Origin: Mesorhizobium_B sp035998495 | Lineage (GTDB): Bacteria > Pseudomonadota > Alphaproteobacteria > Rhizobiales > Rhizobiaceae | DNA: 64,000 bases | Direction: 5' to 3' | NCBI GenBank assembly: GCA_035998495.1 | Contig: DASYHP010000085.1 | Coordinates: forward strand, 62,001 to 126,000 | In this document: piece after piece, positions 52,166 through 60,615 of the stretch | Layout: each line of letters starts with the position of its first letter | Numbering within the stretch: the stretch's first letter is position 1 | The notes under the pieces: model-generated | Told to the model about the DNA's origin: nothing | Seen by the model: only the letters and a program-made list of their open reading frames with translations | Database searches by the model: none | Position numbers and translations under genes: made by a program

Positions 52166-53289
52166 CGCGTCTGGAGCTCGTCAAGCGGCCGCAGCACTCC
52201 GTGCTGTTCAGCGCGCTCTCGCCATTTCTGGCCTTCGCGCTGACGGTGGTGGCCGGCGCGCTGCTTTTCGCCGCGCTGGGCGCCGATCCCGCCACGGCGC
52301 TCTACGCCTATTTCGTGGAGCCGCTGAGGGAAGTCTGGTCGCTGCATGAGCTGGCGGTCAAGGCCGCGCCGCTCATCCTGATCGCGGTGGGCCTGTGCGT
52401 CTGTTTCCAGTCCAACAACTGGAACATCGGCGCGGAGGGCCAGTTCACGATCGGCGCCATCACGGGCTCGGCGATCCCGATCCTGCTGCCTGAGTTCCAG
52501 GGGATCGCCGTCCTGCCGCTGATGCTGCTGTTCGGCGCGCTGGGCGGAGCGCTCTACGCCGGCATCCCGGCGCTTCTCAAGGCGCGGTTCAACACCAACG
52601 AGATCCTGACCAGCCTGATGCTGGTCTATGTCGCCCAGCTCTTCCTAGATTGGCTGGTGCGCGGGCCTTGGCGCGACCCCGCCGCGATGAACTTCCCGCA
52701 GGCGCCGCGCTTCGCCCCTGATGCGGTGCTGCCCGAGATGTTCCCGGATTCGGGCCGCGCGCATTGGGGCTTCGTGCTGGCGCTGGTGGCCGCCGTGCTC
52801 GTGTGGTTCATGTTAGCCAAGACCCTGCGCGGCTTCCAGGTTCGGGTGATCGGCCAAAGCCCGCGAGCAGGGCGCTTCGCGGGCTTCAGCCTGCGCCAAA
52901 ACATCTTCTTCGCCTTTCTCTTGTCGGGCGCGCTGGCCGGGCTGGCGGGAATCGCCGAAGTGTCGGGCGCCATCGGCCGCCTGCAGCCGTCGATCTCCCC
53001 CGGCTACGGGTTCGCCGCGATCATCGTGGCCTTCCTGGGCCGGCTGAACCCGCTCGGGGCCGTCGCGGCCGGGCTGGTGCTGGCGCTGACCTATATCGGC
53101 GGCGAGGCCCTGCCGTCCTACGGGCTGAGCGAACGGGCGGTGCGCGCCTTCCAGGGCATCCTGCTCTTCTTCGTGCTGGCCTGCGACACCCTCATCCACT
53201 ATCGCGTGCGCGTGGTGCGGCCGGCCGCAGCCGCGCCGGATCAAGTCTCGCCCGCCGCGCAGCCGGAGCTTTCCCATGGGCATGGCTGA
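52162..53289 (+). CDS. Nucleoside/BMP-type ABC transporter permease 1
   Basis: A 375-residue BPD_transp_2 family permease with about nine helices. Motifs are FQSNNWNIGAEGQFTIGAIT, FNTNEILTSLMLVYVAQLFL, VRVIGQSPRAGRFAGFSLRQ and LAGIAEVSGAIGRLQ. The start is GTG 52162, overlapping the ATPase stop; the 3' end overlaps the second permease by 14 bp. The pair forms the membrane channel of a nucleoside (purine) importer by homology. Confidence 0.94.
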   Translation: MTRLELVKRPQHSVLFSALSPFLAFALTVVAGALLFAALGADPATALYAYFVEPLREVWSLHELAVKAAPLILIAVGLCVCFQSNNWNIGAEGQFTIGAITGSAIPILLPEFQGIAVLPLMLLFGALGGALYAGIPALLKARFNTNEILTSLMLVYVAQLFLDWLVRGPWRDPAAMNFPQAPRFAPDAVLPEMFPDSGRAHWGFVLALVAAVLVWFMLAKTLRGFQVRVIGQSPRAGRFAGFSLRQNIFFAFLLSGALAGLAGIAEVSGAIGRLQPSISPGYGFAAIIVAFLGRLNPLGAVAAGLVLALTYIGGEALPSYGLSERAVRAFQGILLFFVLACDTLIHYRVRVVRPAAAAPDQVSPAAQPELSHGHG

Positions 53290-54193
53290 AGCGATCCTCA
53301 TCGCGGTCGCTACCGCCGCCACGCCCCTTCTGCTGGCGGCCATCGGCGAGCTCGTGGTCGAGCGCTCGGGCGTTCTCAACCTGGGCGTCGAGGGCATGAT
53401 GCTGATGGGAGCGGTGTGCGGCTTCGGCGCGGCGCTGCTCACGGGCTCGCCCTGGATGGGCGCGCTGGCCGGGATTCTGGCCGGCGTGCTGTTCTCCCTG
53501 ATCTTCGGCGTGCTCGCGCTGACGCTGGTCACGAACCAGGTCGCCACTGGCCTGGCGCTGACCCTTCTCGGCATCGGCGCGTCCGGCATGGTCGGCGAGG
53601 CCTTTATCGGCCTGCCCGGCGTGAAGCTTCAGCCGATCTCGGTTCCCGGCCTGGTTGACCTGCCGTTTGGCCGCTTCCTGTTCAGCCAGGACCCGCTCTT
53701 CTACATCTCGCTCCTGCTTGTCGCGGGCGTGGCGTGGTTCCTGTTCCGCACCCGCGCGGGCCTCACCTTGCGCTCGGTGGGCGACAACCACGGATCGGCG
53801 CATGCGCTGGGCATCGACGTCGTGCGCCTGCGCTATCTCGCCGTCATGTTCGGCGGCGGCTGCGCGGGTCTCGCCGGCGCGCATCTGTCGCTCGTCTACA
53901 CAACCCAATGGATCGAGAACATGACGGCGGGCCGCGGCTGGATCGCGTTGGCGCTGGTCGTGTTCGCCTCCTGGCGGCCGTGGCGGCTGCTTTTGAGCGC
54001 CTACCTGTTCGGCGCCGTTTCCATCGGCCAGCTTCACGCGCAGGCCTTCGGAATTTCGGTGCCCTCGCAGTTCCTTTCCGCGCTGCCCTATCTGGCGACG
54101 ATCCTCGTTCTCGTTCTAATCTCCCGCAACAGGCGTCTGACCATGATCAACACGCCGGCTTCGCTCGGCCAGGCCTTTGTGCCGGACCGCTGA
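53276..54193 (+). CDS. Nucleoside/BMP-type ABC transporter permease 2
   Basis: A 305-residue BPD_transp_2 permease: LLAAIGELVVERSGVLNLGV, EGMMLMGAVCGFGAA, TLVTNQVATGLALTLLGIGA and LRSVGDNHGSAHALGIDVVR are the conserved motifs. About eight helices. It starts at ATG 53276 within the end of permease 1. The gene for the binding protein follows 96 nt later. Confidence 0.94.
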   Translation: MGMAEAILIAVATAATPLLLAAIGELVVERSGVLNLGVEGMMLMGAVCGFGAALLTGSPWMGALAGILAGVLFSLIFGVLALTLVTNQVATGLALTLLGIGASGMVGEAFIGLPGVKLQPISVPGLVDLPFGRFLFSQDPLFYISLLLVAGVAWFLFRTRAGLTLRSVGDNHGSAHALGIDVVRLRYLAVMFGGGCAGLAGAHLSLVYTTQWIENMTAGRGWIALALVVFASWRPWRLLLSAYLFGAVSIGQLHAQAFGISVPSQFLSALPYLATILVLVLISRNRRLTMINTPASLGQAFVPDR

Positions 54194-54289
54194 TCCGCAA
54201 GGCCGGAGGGGTGCTGACATCTTGAATGAGATCAGGCATGACAACGGCTTAGGGACGGAACGCCCAACAAACTTCAACAGGGGAAAACG

Positions 54290-55378
54290 ATGCTGAAACG
54301 TATATTCCTGACCTTGGCGGCCACGGCGGCCGTGGCCGCCATGACCGCCGCGCCGAGCCTGGCGCAGGAGGAGAAGACGAAGGCCTGCTTCGTCTATGTC
54401 GGCCCGGTCGGCGACTTCGGATGGTCCTACCAGCACCACCAGGGCGCGCTCGCGATGCAGCAGGCGCTCGGCGGCGAGGAAAAGGTGGAGATCGACTACC
54501 GCGAAAGCGTGCCGGAAGGCGCGGACGCCGAGCGCGTGCTCGAGCGCTTCGCCCGCGACGGGTGCGACATCATCTTCACCACATCCTTCGGCTACATGGA
54601 CGCGACCAACGCTGTAGCCGCCAAGTTCCCGGACGTGAAGTTCGAGCACGCCACCGGCTTCCGCCGCGACCACCCGAATGTCGCGACCTACAATTCCCGC
54701 TTCTACGAGGGCCGCTATATCCAGGGCCAGATCGCGGCCAAGCTCTCCGAAAAGGGCGTGGCCGGCTACATCGCCTCCTTCCCGATCCCCGAAGTGGTGA
54801 TGGGCATCAATGCCTTCATGCTGGGCGCGCAGTCGGTCAACCCCGAGTTCGACGTGAAGGTCGTGTGGGCGAACACGTGGTTTGACCCGGCCAAGGAGGC
54901 CGACGCCGCCAAGGCGCTGATCGACCAGGGCGCCGACATCATCACCCAGCACACCGACTCCACCGCGCCCATGCAGGTCGCCGCCGAACGCGGCATCAAG
55001 GCCTTCGGCCAAGCCTCCGACATGATCAATTTCGGGCCGCAGACGCAGCTCACCTCGATCGTGGACGAGTGGGGGCCGTATTACACGGAGCGCGTCAAGG
55101 CGGTGATGGACGGCACCTGGGCTCAGCACGACGTCTGGGGCGGCATGGCCGAGGGCCATGTCGTGATGGCGCCCTACATGAACATGCCCGACGATGTGAA
55201 GAAGCTCGCCGCGGAGACCGAGGCCAAGATCAAGGACAAGACCTTCCATCCCTTCACCGGCCCTGTCGCGCGCCAGGACGGCTCGGAATGGCTGAAGCAG
55301 GGCCAGACGGCGGACGACGCCACGCTGCTCGGCATGAACTTCTACGTGCAGGGCATCGACGATCAGCTTCCGCAGTGA
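54290..55378 (+). CDS. BMP-family ABC transporter substrate-binding protein (nucleoside)
   Basis: A 362-residue periplasmic protein with signal peptide (1-25, TAAPSLAQ-EEK). There is no lipobox Cys at the cleavage site, so it is soluble rather than a PnrA-type lipoprotein. Family motifs are CFVYVGPVGDFGWSYQHHQG, FTTSFGYMDATNAVAAKFPD, ATYNSRFYEGRYIQGQIAAK and AAERGIKAFGQASDM. Binds purine nucleosides in characterised relatives. It is last gene of the importer operon and followed by a terminator. Confidence 0.94.
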   Translation: MLKRIFLTLAATAAVAAMTAAPSLAQEEKTKACFVYVGPVGDFGWSYQHHQGALAMQQALGGEEKVEIDYRESVPEGADAERVLERFARDGCDIIFTTSFGYMDATNAVAAKFPDVKFEHATGFRRDHPNVATYNSRFYEGRYIQGQIAAKLSEKGVAGYIASFPIPEVVMGINAFMLGAQSVNPEFDVKVVWANTWFDPAKEADAAKALIDQGADIITQHTDSTAPMQVAAERGIKAFGQASDMINFGPQTQLTSIVDEWGPYYTERVKAVMDGTWAQHDVWGGMAEGHVVMAPYMNMPDDVKKLAAETEAKIKDKTFHPFTGPVARQDGSEWLKQGQTADDATLLGMNFYVQGIDDQLPQ

Positions 55379-55403
55379 GGCTGGGTGTTCGGCTGAAATG
55401 GAA

Positions 55404-55427
55404 AGGGCGCCTCCGGGCGCCCTTTTT
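55404..55427 (+). terminator. Rho-independent terminator of the nucleoside importer operon
   Basis: An 8-bp stem AGGGCGCC (55404-55411) / GGCGCCCT (55416-55423), loop TCCG, then TTTTG. Confidence 0.85.
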
Positions 55428-55435
55428 GCTTCAGC

Positions 55436-56749
55436 TTACACCACCGTCCCGTGCAAGTCGTAAGCGTCGGCGCGGTCGATCTTGACTGTCACGATGTCGC
55501 CCTGGCGCAGCGGGCGGCGCGACACGAGGTGAACCACGCCGTCGATCTCCGGCGCGTCGTATTTCGTGCGGCCCTTGCCGGCCATGCCCTCGGCCACGTC
55601 CACCAGCACGGGAAGCCTCTTGCCGATCTTCTTCTGCAAAAGCGCGGCCGACACCTTCTGCTGGCGCGCCATGAAGCGGTGCCAGCGCGCTTCCTTCACC
55701 TCGGCCGGCACCTCGGGCAATCCCATCTCGTTGGCGCGCGCGCCGCGCACCGGCTCGAACTTGAAGCAGCCGGCGCGGTCGATCTTCGCCTGATCCAGCC
55801 ACTCCAGCAGGGTGGCGAAGTCCTCCTCCGTCTCGCCGGGAAAGCCGACGATGAAGGTGGAGCGGATCGCGAGCTCGGGGCAGATCTCGCGCCAGCGTCG
55901 GATGCGCTCCAGGGTCTTCTCGCCATGAGCCGGGCGGCGCATGTTCTTCAGCACCGCGGGCGAGGCGTGCTGGAAGGGGATGTCGAGATAGGGCAGCACC
56001 TTGCCCTCCGCCATCAGCGGGATCACCTCGTCCACATGCGGGTAGGGATAGACGTAGTGGAGCCGCACCCAGATGCCGAGTTCGCCCAGCTCCCGCGCGA
56101 GGTCTACGAACTTGGCCCGGACCTCACGATCCTTCCAGAGGCTTGTCGCGTAGCCCGTGTCCACGCCATAGGCGCTCGTGTCCTGCGACACGACGAGAAG
56201 TTCCTTGACGCCCGCTTTGGCCAGCCGCTCGGCCTCACGCAACACGTCGGCGGCGGGGCGAGAGGCGAGGTCGCCGCGCAGGGACGGGATGATGCAGAAG
56301 GTGCAGCGATGATTGCAGCCCTCTGAAATCTTCAGATAGGCGTAGTGGCGCGGCGTGAGCTTCACGCCCTGCGGCGGCACGAGGTCGAGGAACGGGTCGT
56401 GCGCAGGCGGTGCGGCCTCATGCACGGCCGTCATCACGCTCTCATAGGCCTGCGGGCCTGTGATCGCGAGCACGTTGGGGTGCTTCTCGCGGATCGCGTC
56501 GGGCTCCGCGCCGAGGCAGCCCGTGACGATCACCTTGCCGTTCTCCTTGAGCGCCGCGCCGATCGCCTGGAGCGACTCGTCGCGCGCGGAATCGAGGAAG
56601 CCGCAGGTGTTCACCACCACGAGATCGGCGCCGTCGTGCTTGCGCGCGATCTCGTAGCCCTCGGCGCGCAGCCGCGTGATGATGCGCTCGGAATCGACCA
56701 GCGCCTTGGGGCAGCCCAGGCTTACGAAGCTCACGCGCGGAGCGGACAT
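55436..56749 (-). CDS. rimO: Ribosomal protein S12 methylthiotransferase RimO
   Basis: Radical-SAM enzyme that methylthiolates Asp89 of ribosomal protein S12. The 437-residue protein has the MTTase N-domain with cluster ligands Cys13 (SLGCPKALVDSERI), Cys49 (NTCGF) and Cys78 (TGCLGAEPD). The radical-SAM motif is CNHRCTFC (145-152), and a TRAM domain (GDIVTVKIDRADAYDLHGTV) forms the C-terminus. The CPKALVDSE sequence distinguishes RimO from MiaB. ATG 56747-56749 starts MSAPRVSFVSLGCPK. Confidence 0.97.
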   Translation of the reverse strand: MSAPRVSFVSLGCPKALVDSERIITRLRAEGYEIARKHDGADLVVVNTCGFLDSARDESLQAIGAALKENGKVIVTGCLGAEPDAIREKHPNVLAITGPQAYESVMTAVHEAAPPAHDPFLDLVPPQGVKLTPRHYAYLKISEGCNHRCTFCIIPSLRGDLASRPAADVLREAERLAKAGVKELLVVSQDTSAYGVDTGYATSLWKDREVRAKFVDLARELGELGIWVRLHYVYPYPHVDEVIPLMAEGKVLPYLDIPFQHASPAVLKNMRRPAHGEKTLERIRRWREICPELAIRSTFIVGFPGETEEDFATLLEWLDQAKIDRAGCFKFEPVRGARANEMGLPEVPAEVKEARWHRFMARQQKVSAALLQKKIGKRLPVLVDVAEGMAGKGRTKYDAPEIDGVVHLVSRRPLRQGDIVTVKIDRADAYDLHGTVV

Positions 56750-56773
56750 CGGCGGTTTCTCATGAAAATGGAA

Positions 56774-56794
56774 AGGCCGCGTCTGCCGCGGCCT
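56774..56794 (-). terminator. Probable terminator of the TerC gene
   Basis: An 8-bp stem AGGCCGCG / CGCGGCCT. On the minus strand it is followed by TTCCATTTTC, in the 141-nt gap between the TerC gene and rimO. Confidence 0.6.
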
Positions 56795-56890
56795 CCAGTG
56801 TTCCAACTTCGAATTGAAGGCGCTCGGATCGTGCGAGCCGCGCCCTCAACCCGGCGCGTAGATGGCGAGCGGCTCGCGGAAACGCAAGCC

Positions 56891-57586
56891 TCAATGCGCC
56901 GCTTCGCCGTGCCCGCCGAACCAGCCGCTCAGGAAGCCGAACTGCTCGGGGTACTGGTCCACGGCGCCGTCCAGGATCATCTTGATCGCGACATAGAGGA
57001 TGATGACCAAGCCGACATAGGCGATCCAGCGATAGCGGTGGAGCAGCCGGGCGATGAAGGTCGCGGCGAAGCCCATCAGTGCGATCGACAGCGCCAGCCC
57101 GAAGATCAGCACATAGGGATGCTCCATGGCCGCGCCGGCCACCGCCAGCACGTTGTCGAGTGACATGGAGACGTCGGCGATCACGATCTGCCAGGCGGCC
57201 TGGGCGAAGGTCTTGCGTGGCGCGGAGCCTGCGATCCGGCCGCTTCCATCGAGATCGGCATTGGCCAGCGCCTCGGTGGCTGAATGCTCCTCCTGATGCC
57301 CCCCGCGCAGCTCGCGCCACATCTTCCAACAAACATAAAGCAGCAGCAGGCCGCCGGCGATCAGGAGGAACGGGCCGATCTGAAGAAGCCAAGTGGTGAT
57401 CAGCGCGAAGCCGATGCGCATCAGCGTCGCGGCGATGATGCCCACGAGAATGGCTCTTTGCCGCTGGTCGGCCGGGAGGCCGGCGGCGGCCAGGCCGATC
57501 ACGATGGCATTGTCGCCAGCCAGGACGAGATCGATGGCGATGACTTGCAAGAGAGCGGCAAACGCGTCGCCCGAGAAGAATTCCAT
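56891..57586 (-). CDS. TerC-family integral membrane protein
   Basis: A 231-residue protein with seven hydrophobic helices. TerC signature motifs are AIDLVLAGDNAIVIGLAAAG (helix 1) and IVIADVSMSLDNVLAVAGAA (helix 4), both with the conserved Asp-Asn pairs thought to bind a metal. Members such as Alx/MeeY export Mn2+ or aid metalation; tellurite resistance is only the historical name. A candidate structured RNA with a terminator lies 100 nt upstream on the same strand. Confidence 0.93.
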   Translation of the reverse strand: MEFFSGDAFAALLQVIAIDLVLAGDNAIVIGLAAAGLPADQRQRAILVGIIAATLMRIGFALITTWLLQIGPFLLIAGGLLLLYVCWKMWRELRGGHQEEHSATEALANADLDGSGRIAGSAPRKTFAQAAWQIVIADVSMSLDNVLAVAGAAMEHPYVLIFGLALSIALMGFAATFIARLLHRYRWIAYVGLVIILYVAIKMILDGAVDQYPEQFGFLSGWFGGHGEAAH

Positions 57587-57686
57587 GCGGTGCCGATCTC
57601 TGTTGCTGGGTCACGCGCCCCTACGCGGGCACGCCGCAGGCGTCAAGCGGAGCAGCCGCCTCCGTTCCGTTCGAGCAGGGGGCATC

Positions 57687-57800
57687 AAAGAAAAAGCCGG
57701 CCATTGCTGGCCGGCTTGTAATGGAGACGGGTCCGAGGGGGGTGGGGGACGACCCGTCTGGCAGCAAGAATGCGCGACGGAGACACTGGTTCCGCCTGCT
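57687..57800 (-). ncRNA. Candidate C-rich-loop small RNA or terC leader
   Basis: On the minus strand a 9-bp hairpin AGACGGGTC/GACCCGTCT (57725-57733 / 57751-57759) presents a 17-nt loop made almost only of C (GTCCCCCACCCCCCTCG). It is followed by a classic terminator: AAGCCGGCCA / TGGCCGGCTT (57694-57717), then TTTCTTTG. No coding gene ends here on this strand. Architecture matches anti-Shine-Dalgarno small RNAs of alphaproteobacteria, or alternatively an attenuator in the leader of the TerC gene 100 nt downstream. The 5' end is a guess. Confidence 0.5.
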
Positions 57801-57804
57801 TGCG

Positions 57805-57830
57805 AAAAAATCCGCTCGCGCCGGATTTTT
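57805..57830. terminator. A/T-flanked hairpin, possible bidirectional terminator
   Basis: AAAAAATCCG (57805-57814) and CGGATTTTT (57822-57830) pair around CTCGCGC. The A-run before and T-run after make it terminator-like on both strands. It bounds the candidate RNA at 57687-57800 on its upstream side. Bases 57831-58012 beyond it show no gene and carry the leader of the glycosyltransferase fusion gene. Confidence 0.5.
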
Positions 57831-58012
57831 CTCGTGTTGCGACCAGAGTTGATGAAGCTCCGACGCAGCCCGTGAAACTTTTTGCGTCGCGAAAAGTTGT
57901 GTGTGGAGCCCTTTCCAAGCTCCCGGCCGCATCCGCTGCCAACACGTACTGTCCCGTTCCCGGGGGAGGGGGCGGGCACGCCTGTCAATTTGTCTTTCGT
58001 TCCGGAGCGCCC

Positions 58013-60394
58013 ATGCTGGATGCCACGAAATCGAGCGCCGTCCACTCTCCCTCCTTCGGCAAGCTCACCCCCGTTCCCGATCTTCCTCCTCCCTTGATCT
58101 GTTTCTCCCATTTGCGGTGGGATTTCGTCCTGCAGCGGCCGCAGCACCTCATGCAGCGCTTCTCGCGCGAGCGGCAGGTCTTCTTCTTCGAGGAGTTCAT
58201 CCCGACGGATCATCATCTGCCTTATCTCGAGTTCCACCCGTTCGAAGGCACGAGCGTGGTGGCGCTGCGCCCCCGCGTGCCTCGCGATTGGGATGAGCCG
58301 CGCCGCAAGGCGGCGCTGTCGAAGCTGCTCGACATGCTGATCCAGCTCCATTGCCGCCAGAAGCCGGTTCTGTGGTTCTACACGCCCATGATGTACGCCT
58401 TCGCCCGGCATGTGGACGCCGCCGCCGTGGTGTATGACTGCATGGACGAGCTCGCGAATTTCCGCTTCGCCCCGGCCCGCCTGAAGGAGGTGGAGGCGCA
58501 GCTCATCGACGAGGCCGATGCGGTGTTCACCGGCGGTCACAGCCTCTACGAGGCCAAGGCGCATCTGCACGACAACATCCATCCCTTCCCCTCGAGCGTG
58601 GACGCCAAGCATTTCGGCGCCGCGCGCAGCGTGCTGGCCGATCCTGAGGACCAAGCCGCCATCCCGCACCCGCGGTTCGGCTTCTACGGCGTGATCGACG
58701 AGCGGCTCGACCTCGACCTCCTGGCGTCCGCCGCCGAGGCGCGGCCCGACTGGTCGTTCGTGATGATCGGCCCGGTCGTGAAGATCGAGGACGCCAAGCT
58801 GCCCAAGCTGCCCAACATCTTCTATCTCGGGCAGAAGGACTACGCCTCGCTGCCGGCCTATGTCGCGGGCTGGGACGTAGCCATGATGCCTTTCGCCATC
58901 AACGAGGCGACCCGGTTCATCTCGCCCACCAAGACGCCGGAGTATCTCGCCGCGGGCCGGCCGGTGATCTCCACCCTGATCACCGACGTGAAGCGCCACT
59001 ATGGCGGCCTCAACGGCGTGCGGATCGTGTCCGACGCCGAAGCCTTCGTGGCGGCGGCCGAGCAAGCGCTGGAGATGGTCAAGTCGCCGCAATCCTGGCT
59101 GCCACAGGTGGACGCCGTGCTGGCCGAGCTTTCCTGGGACACGACCTTCTCCCGCATGGACGCGCTGGTGCGAGAAGCCGCGACGCGCAACGCCGCCGAC
59201 CTGTCTCCCGTCACGCCTTCCCGGCCGGCGATCCGCCGCCCGAACGGCGCGAGGCCCTACGACTACCTGATCGTCGGCTGCGGCTTCGCGGGCTCGGTGC
59301 TGGCCGAGCGGCTGGCCAGCGGCATGGGCAAGCGCGTGATGATGGTGGACCGCCGGCCGCACATCGCGGGCAACGCCTATGACCACTTCGACGCGGCGGG
59401 CGTGCTCGTCCACAAATACGGCCCGCACATCTTCCACACCAACAGCGAGGACGTGTTCGACTACCTGTCGCGCTTCACCCAGTGGCGGCCCTACGAGCAC
59501 CGCGTGCTCGCCTCGGTGCGTGACAATCTCCTGCCGATGCCGATCAACCGCACCACGCTGAACGGCCTCTATGGGCTCGACCTCAGGGACGACGAGGACG
59601 CCGCCCGCTTCCTCGCCAGCCGCGCGGAGCCGGTGCCGGAGATCCGCACCTCGAAGGACGTGGTGATCAGCCAGGTCGGCACGGACCTCTACGAGACCTT
59701 CTTCCAGGGCTATACCCGCAAGCAGTGGGGGCTGGACCCGTCGGAGCTCGACAAGTCCGTGACGGCGCGGGTGCCGACGCGCGTCAACACGGACGACCGC
59801 TACTTTCTGGATAAGTTCCAGGCGATGCCGCTGCACGGTTTCACGCGCATGTTCGAGAACATGCTCGACCACGACAACATCGCCATCGAACTCGGGACGG
59901 ACTTTGCCGATCTGCGCAAGGACGCCGTCGCCACACACACCGTGTTCACGGGGCCGATCGACGAGTTCTTCGGCCACCGCTTCGGCAAGCTCCCGTATCG
60001 CAGCCTGGAGTTCAAGCACGAGACCCTCGACCAGCGGCGCTTCCAGCCGGTGGCCGTGGTGAACTACCCCAACGAGCAGGTCGCCTACACCCGCATCACC
60101 GAGTACAAGCACCTGACGGGGCAGGTTCACCCCAAGACGAGCCTCACCTACGAGTTCTCGCGCTCCGACGGCGATCCCTACTACCCGATCCCGCGGCCGG
60201 AGAACCAGGCGCTGTTCAAGCGCTACGAGGCGCTGGCCAACGAGACGTCCGACGTGACCTTCCTCGGTCGGCTCGGCACCTACCGCTACTACAACATGGA
60301 CCAGGTCGTCGGTCAGGCGCTCGCCACCTATCGCCGGATCGAGTCGCGCCAGGCTCAAGTGGCGGCGCCGCAGAAGTCGGTCGTCGGCGCATAA
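58013..60394 (+). CDS. Glycosyltransferase / UDP-galactopyranose mutase fusion
   Basis: One 793-residue frame joins two enzymes. Residues 25-395 are a GT-B glycosyltransferase (PLICFSHLRWDFVLQRPQHL, VVYDCMDELANF, FGFYGVIDERLDLDLL, SPTKTPEYLAAGRPVIST). Residues 416-780 are a UDP-galactopyranose mutase (Glf): FAD motif YDYLIVGCGFAGSVLAERLA, VHKYGPHIFHTNSEDVFDYL, FFQGYTRKQWGLDPSEL, and LGRLGTYRYYNMDQVVGQAL. Glf converts UDP-Galp to UDP-Galf, so the fusion probably makes and uses, or passes on, galactofuranose for a surface glycan. ATG 58013 is preceded by CCGGAGCG; the frame extends upstream without similarity. Confidence 0.93.
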   Translation: MLDATKSSAVHSPSFGKLTPVPDLPPPLICFSHLRWDFVLQRPQHLMQRFSRERQVFFFEEFIPTDHHLPYLEFHPFEGTSVVALRPRVPRDWDEPRRKAALSKLLDMLIQLHCRQKPVLWFYTPMMYAFARHVDAAAVVYDCMDELANFRFAPARLKEVEAQLIDEADAVFTGGHSLYEAKAHLHDNIHPFPSSVDAKHFGAARSVLADPEDQAAIPHPRFGFYGVIDERLDLDLLASAAEARPDWSFVMIGPVVKIEDAKLPKLPNIFYLGQKDYASLPAYVAGWDVAMMPFAINEATRFISPTKTPEYLAAGRPVISTLITDVKRHYGGLNGVRIVSDAEAFVAAAEQALEMVKSPQSWLPQVDAVLAELSWDTTFSRMDALVREAATRNAADLSPVTPSRPAIRRPNGARPYDYLIVGCGFAGSVLAERLASGMGKRVMMVDRRPHIAGNAYDHFDAAGVLVHKYGPHIFHTNSEDVFDYLSRFTQWRPYEHRVLASVRDNLLPMPINRTTLNGLYGLDLRDDEDAARFLASRAEPVPEIRTSKDVVISQVGTDLYETFFQGYTRKQWGLDPSELDKSVTARVPTRVNTDDRYFLDKFQAMPLHGFTRMFENMLDHDNIAIELGTDFADLRKDAVATHTVFTGPIDEFFGHRFGKLPYRSLEFKHETLDQRRFQPVAVVNYPNEQVAYTRITEYKHLTGQVHPKTSLTYEFSRSDGDPYYPIPRPENQALFKRYEALANETSDVTFLGRLGTYRYYNMDQVVGQALATYRRIESRQAQVAAPQKSVVGA

Positions 60395-60484
60395 GCCGGC
60401 GGGCAACGCGGGCAGGGAACATTCCCGCGCCGCAGCGGTTGCAGGAGCGGTCCGGTCCCCGCCGGACGGCAAAGTCGACAAAGT

Positions 60485-60506
60485 CCGTCGCCGCGCGCGG
60501 CGACGG
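60485..60506. repeat. 22-bp perfect palindrome
   Basis: CCGTCGCCGC-GC-GCGGCGACGG is fully self-complementary. It lies in the 221-nt gap between the two glycan fusion genes. Without a T-tract it is not a standard terminator. The rest of the gap is GC-rich and shows no gene. Confidence 0.5.
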
Positions 60507-60615
60507 CGGGGGAACTCGAAATCGAGCCAGCCTGCCCGCGCTTACGGGCGGGCTCCTGCCGTCGCCGTCGGGCGGGGCGGCCCTTTCACGGGCGGATCGT
60601 TGATGGGTTCTGGGT

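Noticed and set aside
54290..55378. BMP receptor as a lipoprotein (PnrA-like)
   Set aside because: The signal peptide ends SLAQ-E with no lipobox cysteine, so a soluble periplasmic protein is more likely.
57587..57690. yybP-ykoY manganese riboswitch before the TerC gene
   Set aside because: The conserved riboswitch core sequence was looked for and not seen; the hairpins further upstream do not match it.
57611..60481. 956-codon minus-strand frame opposite the GT-Glf fusion
   Set aside because: Antisense of a well-supported two-domain enzyme, without recognisable domains of its own.
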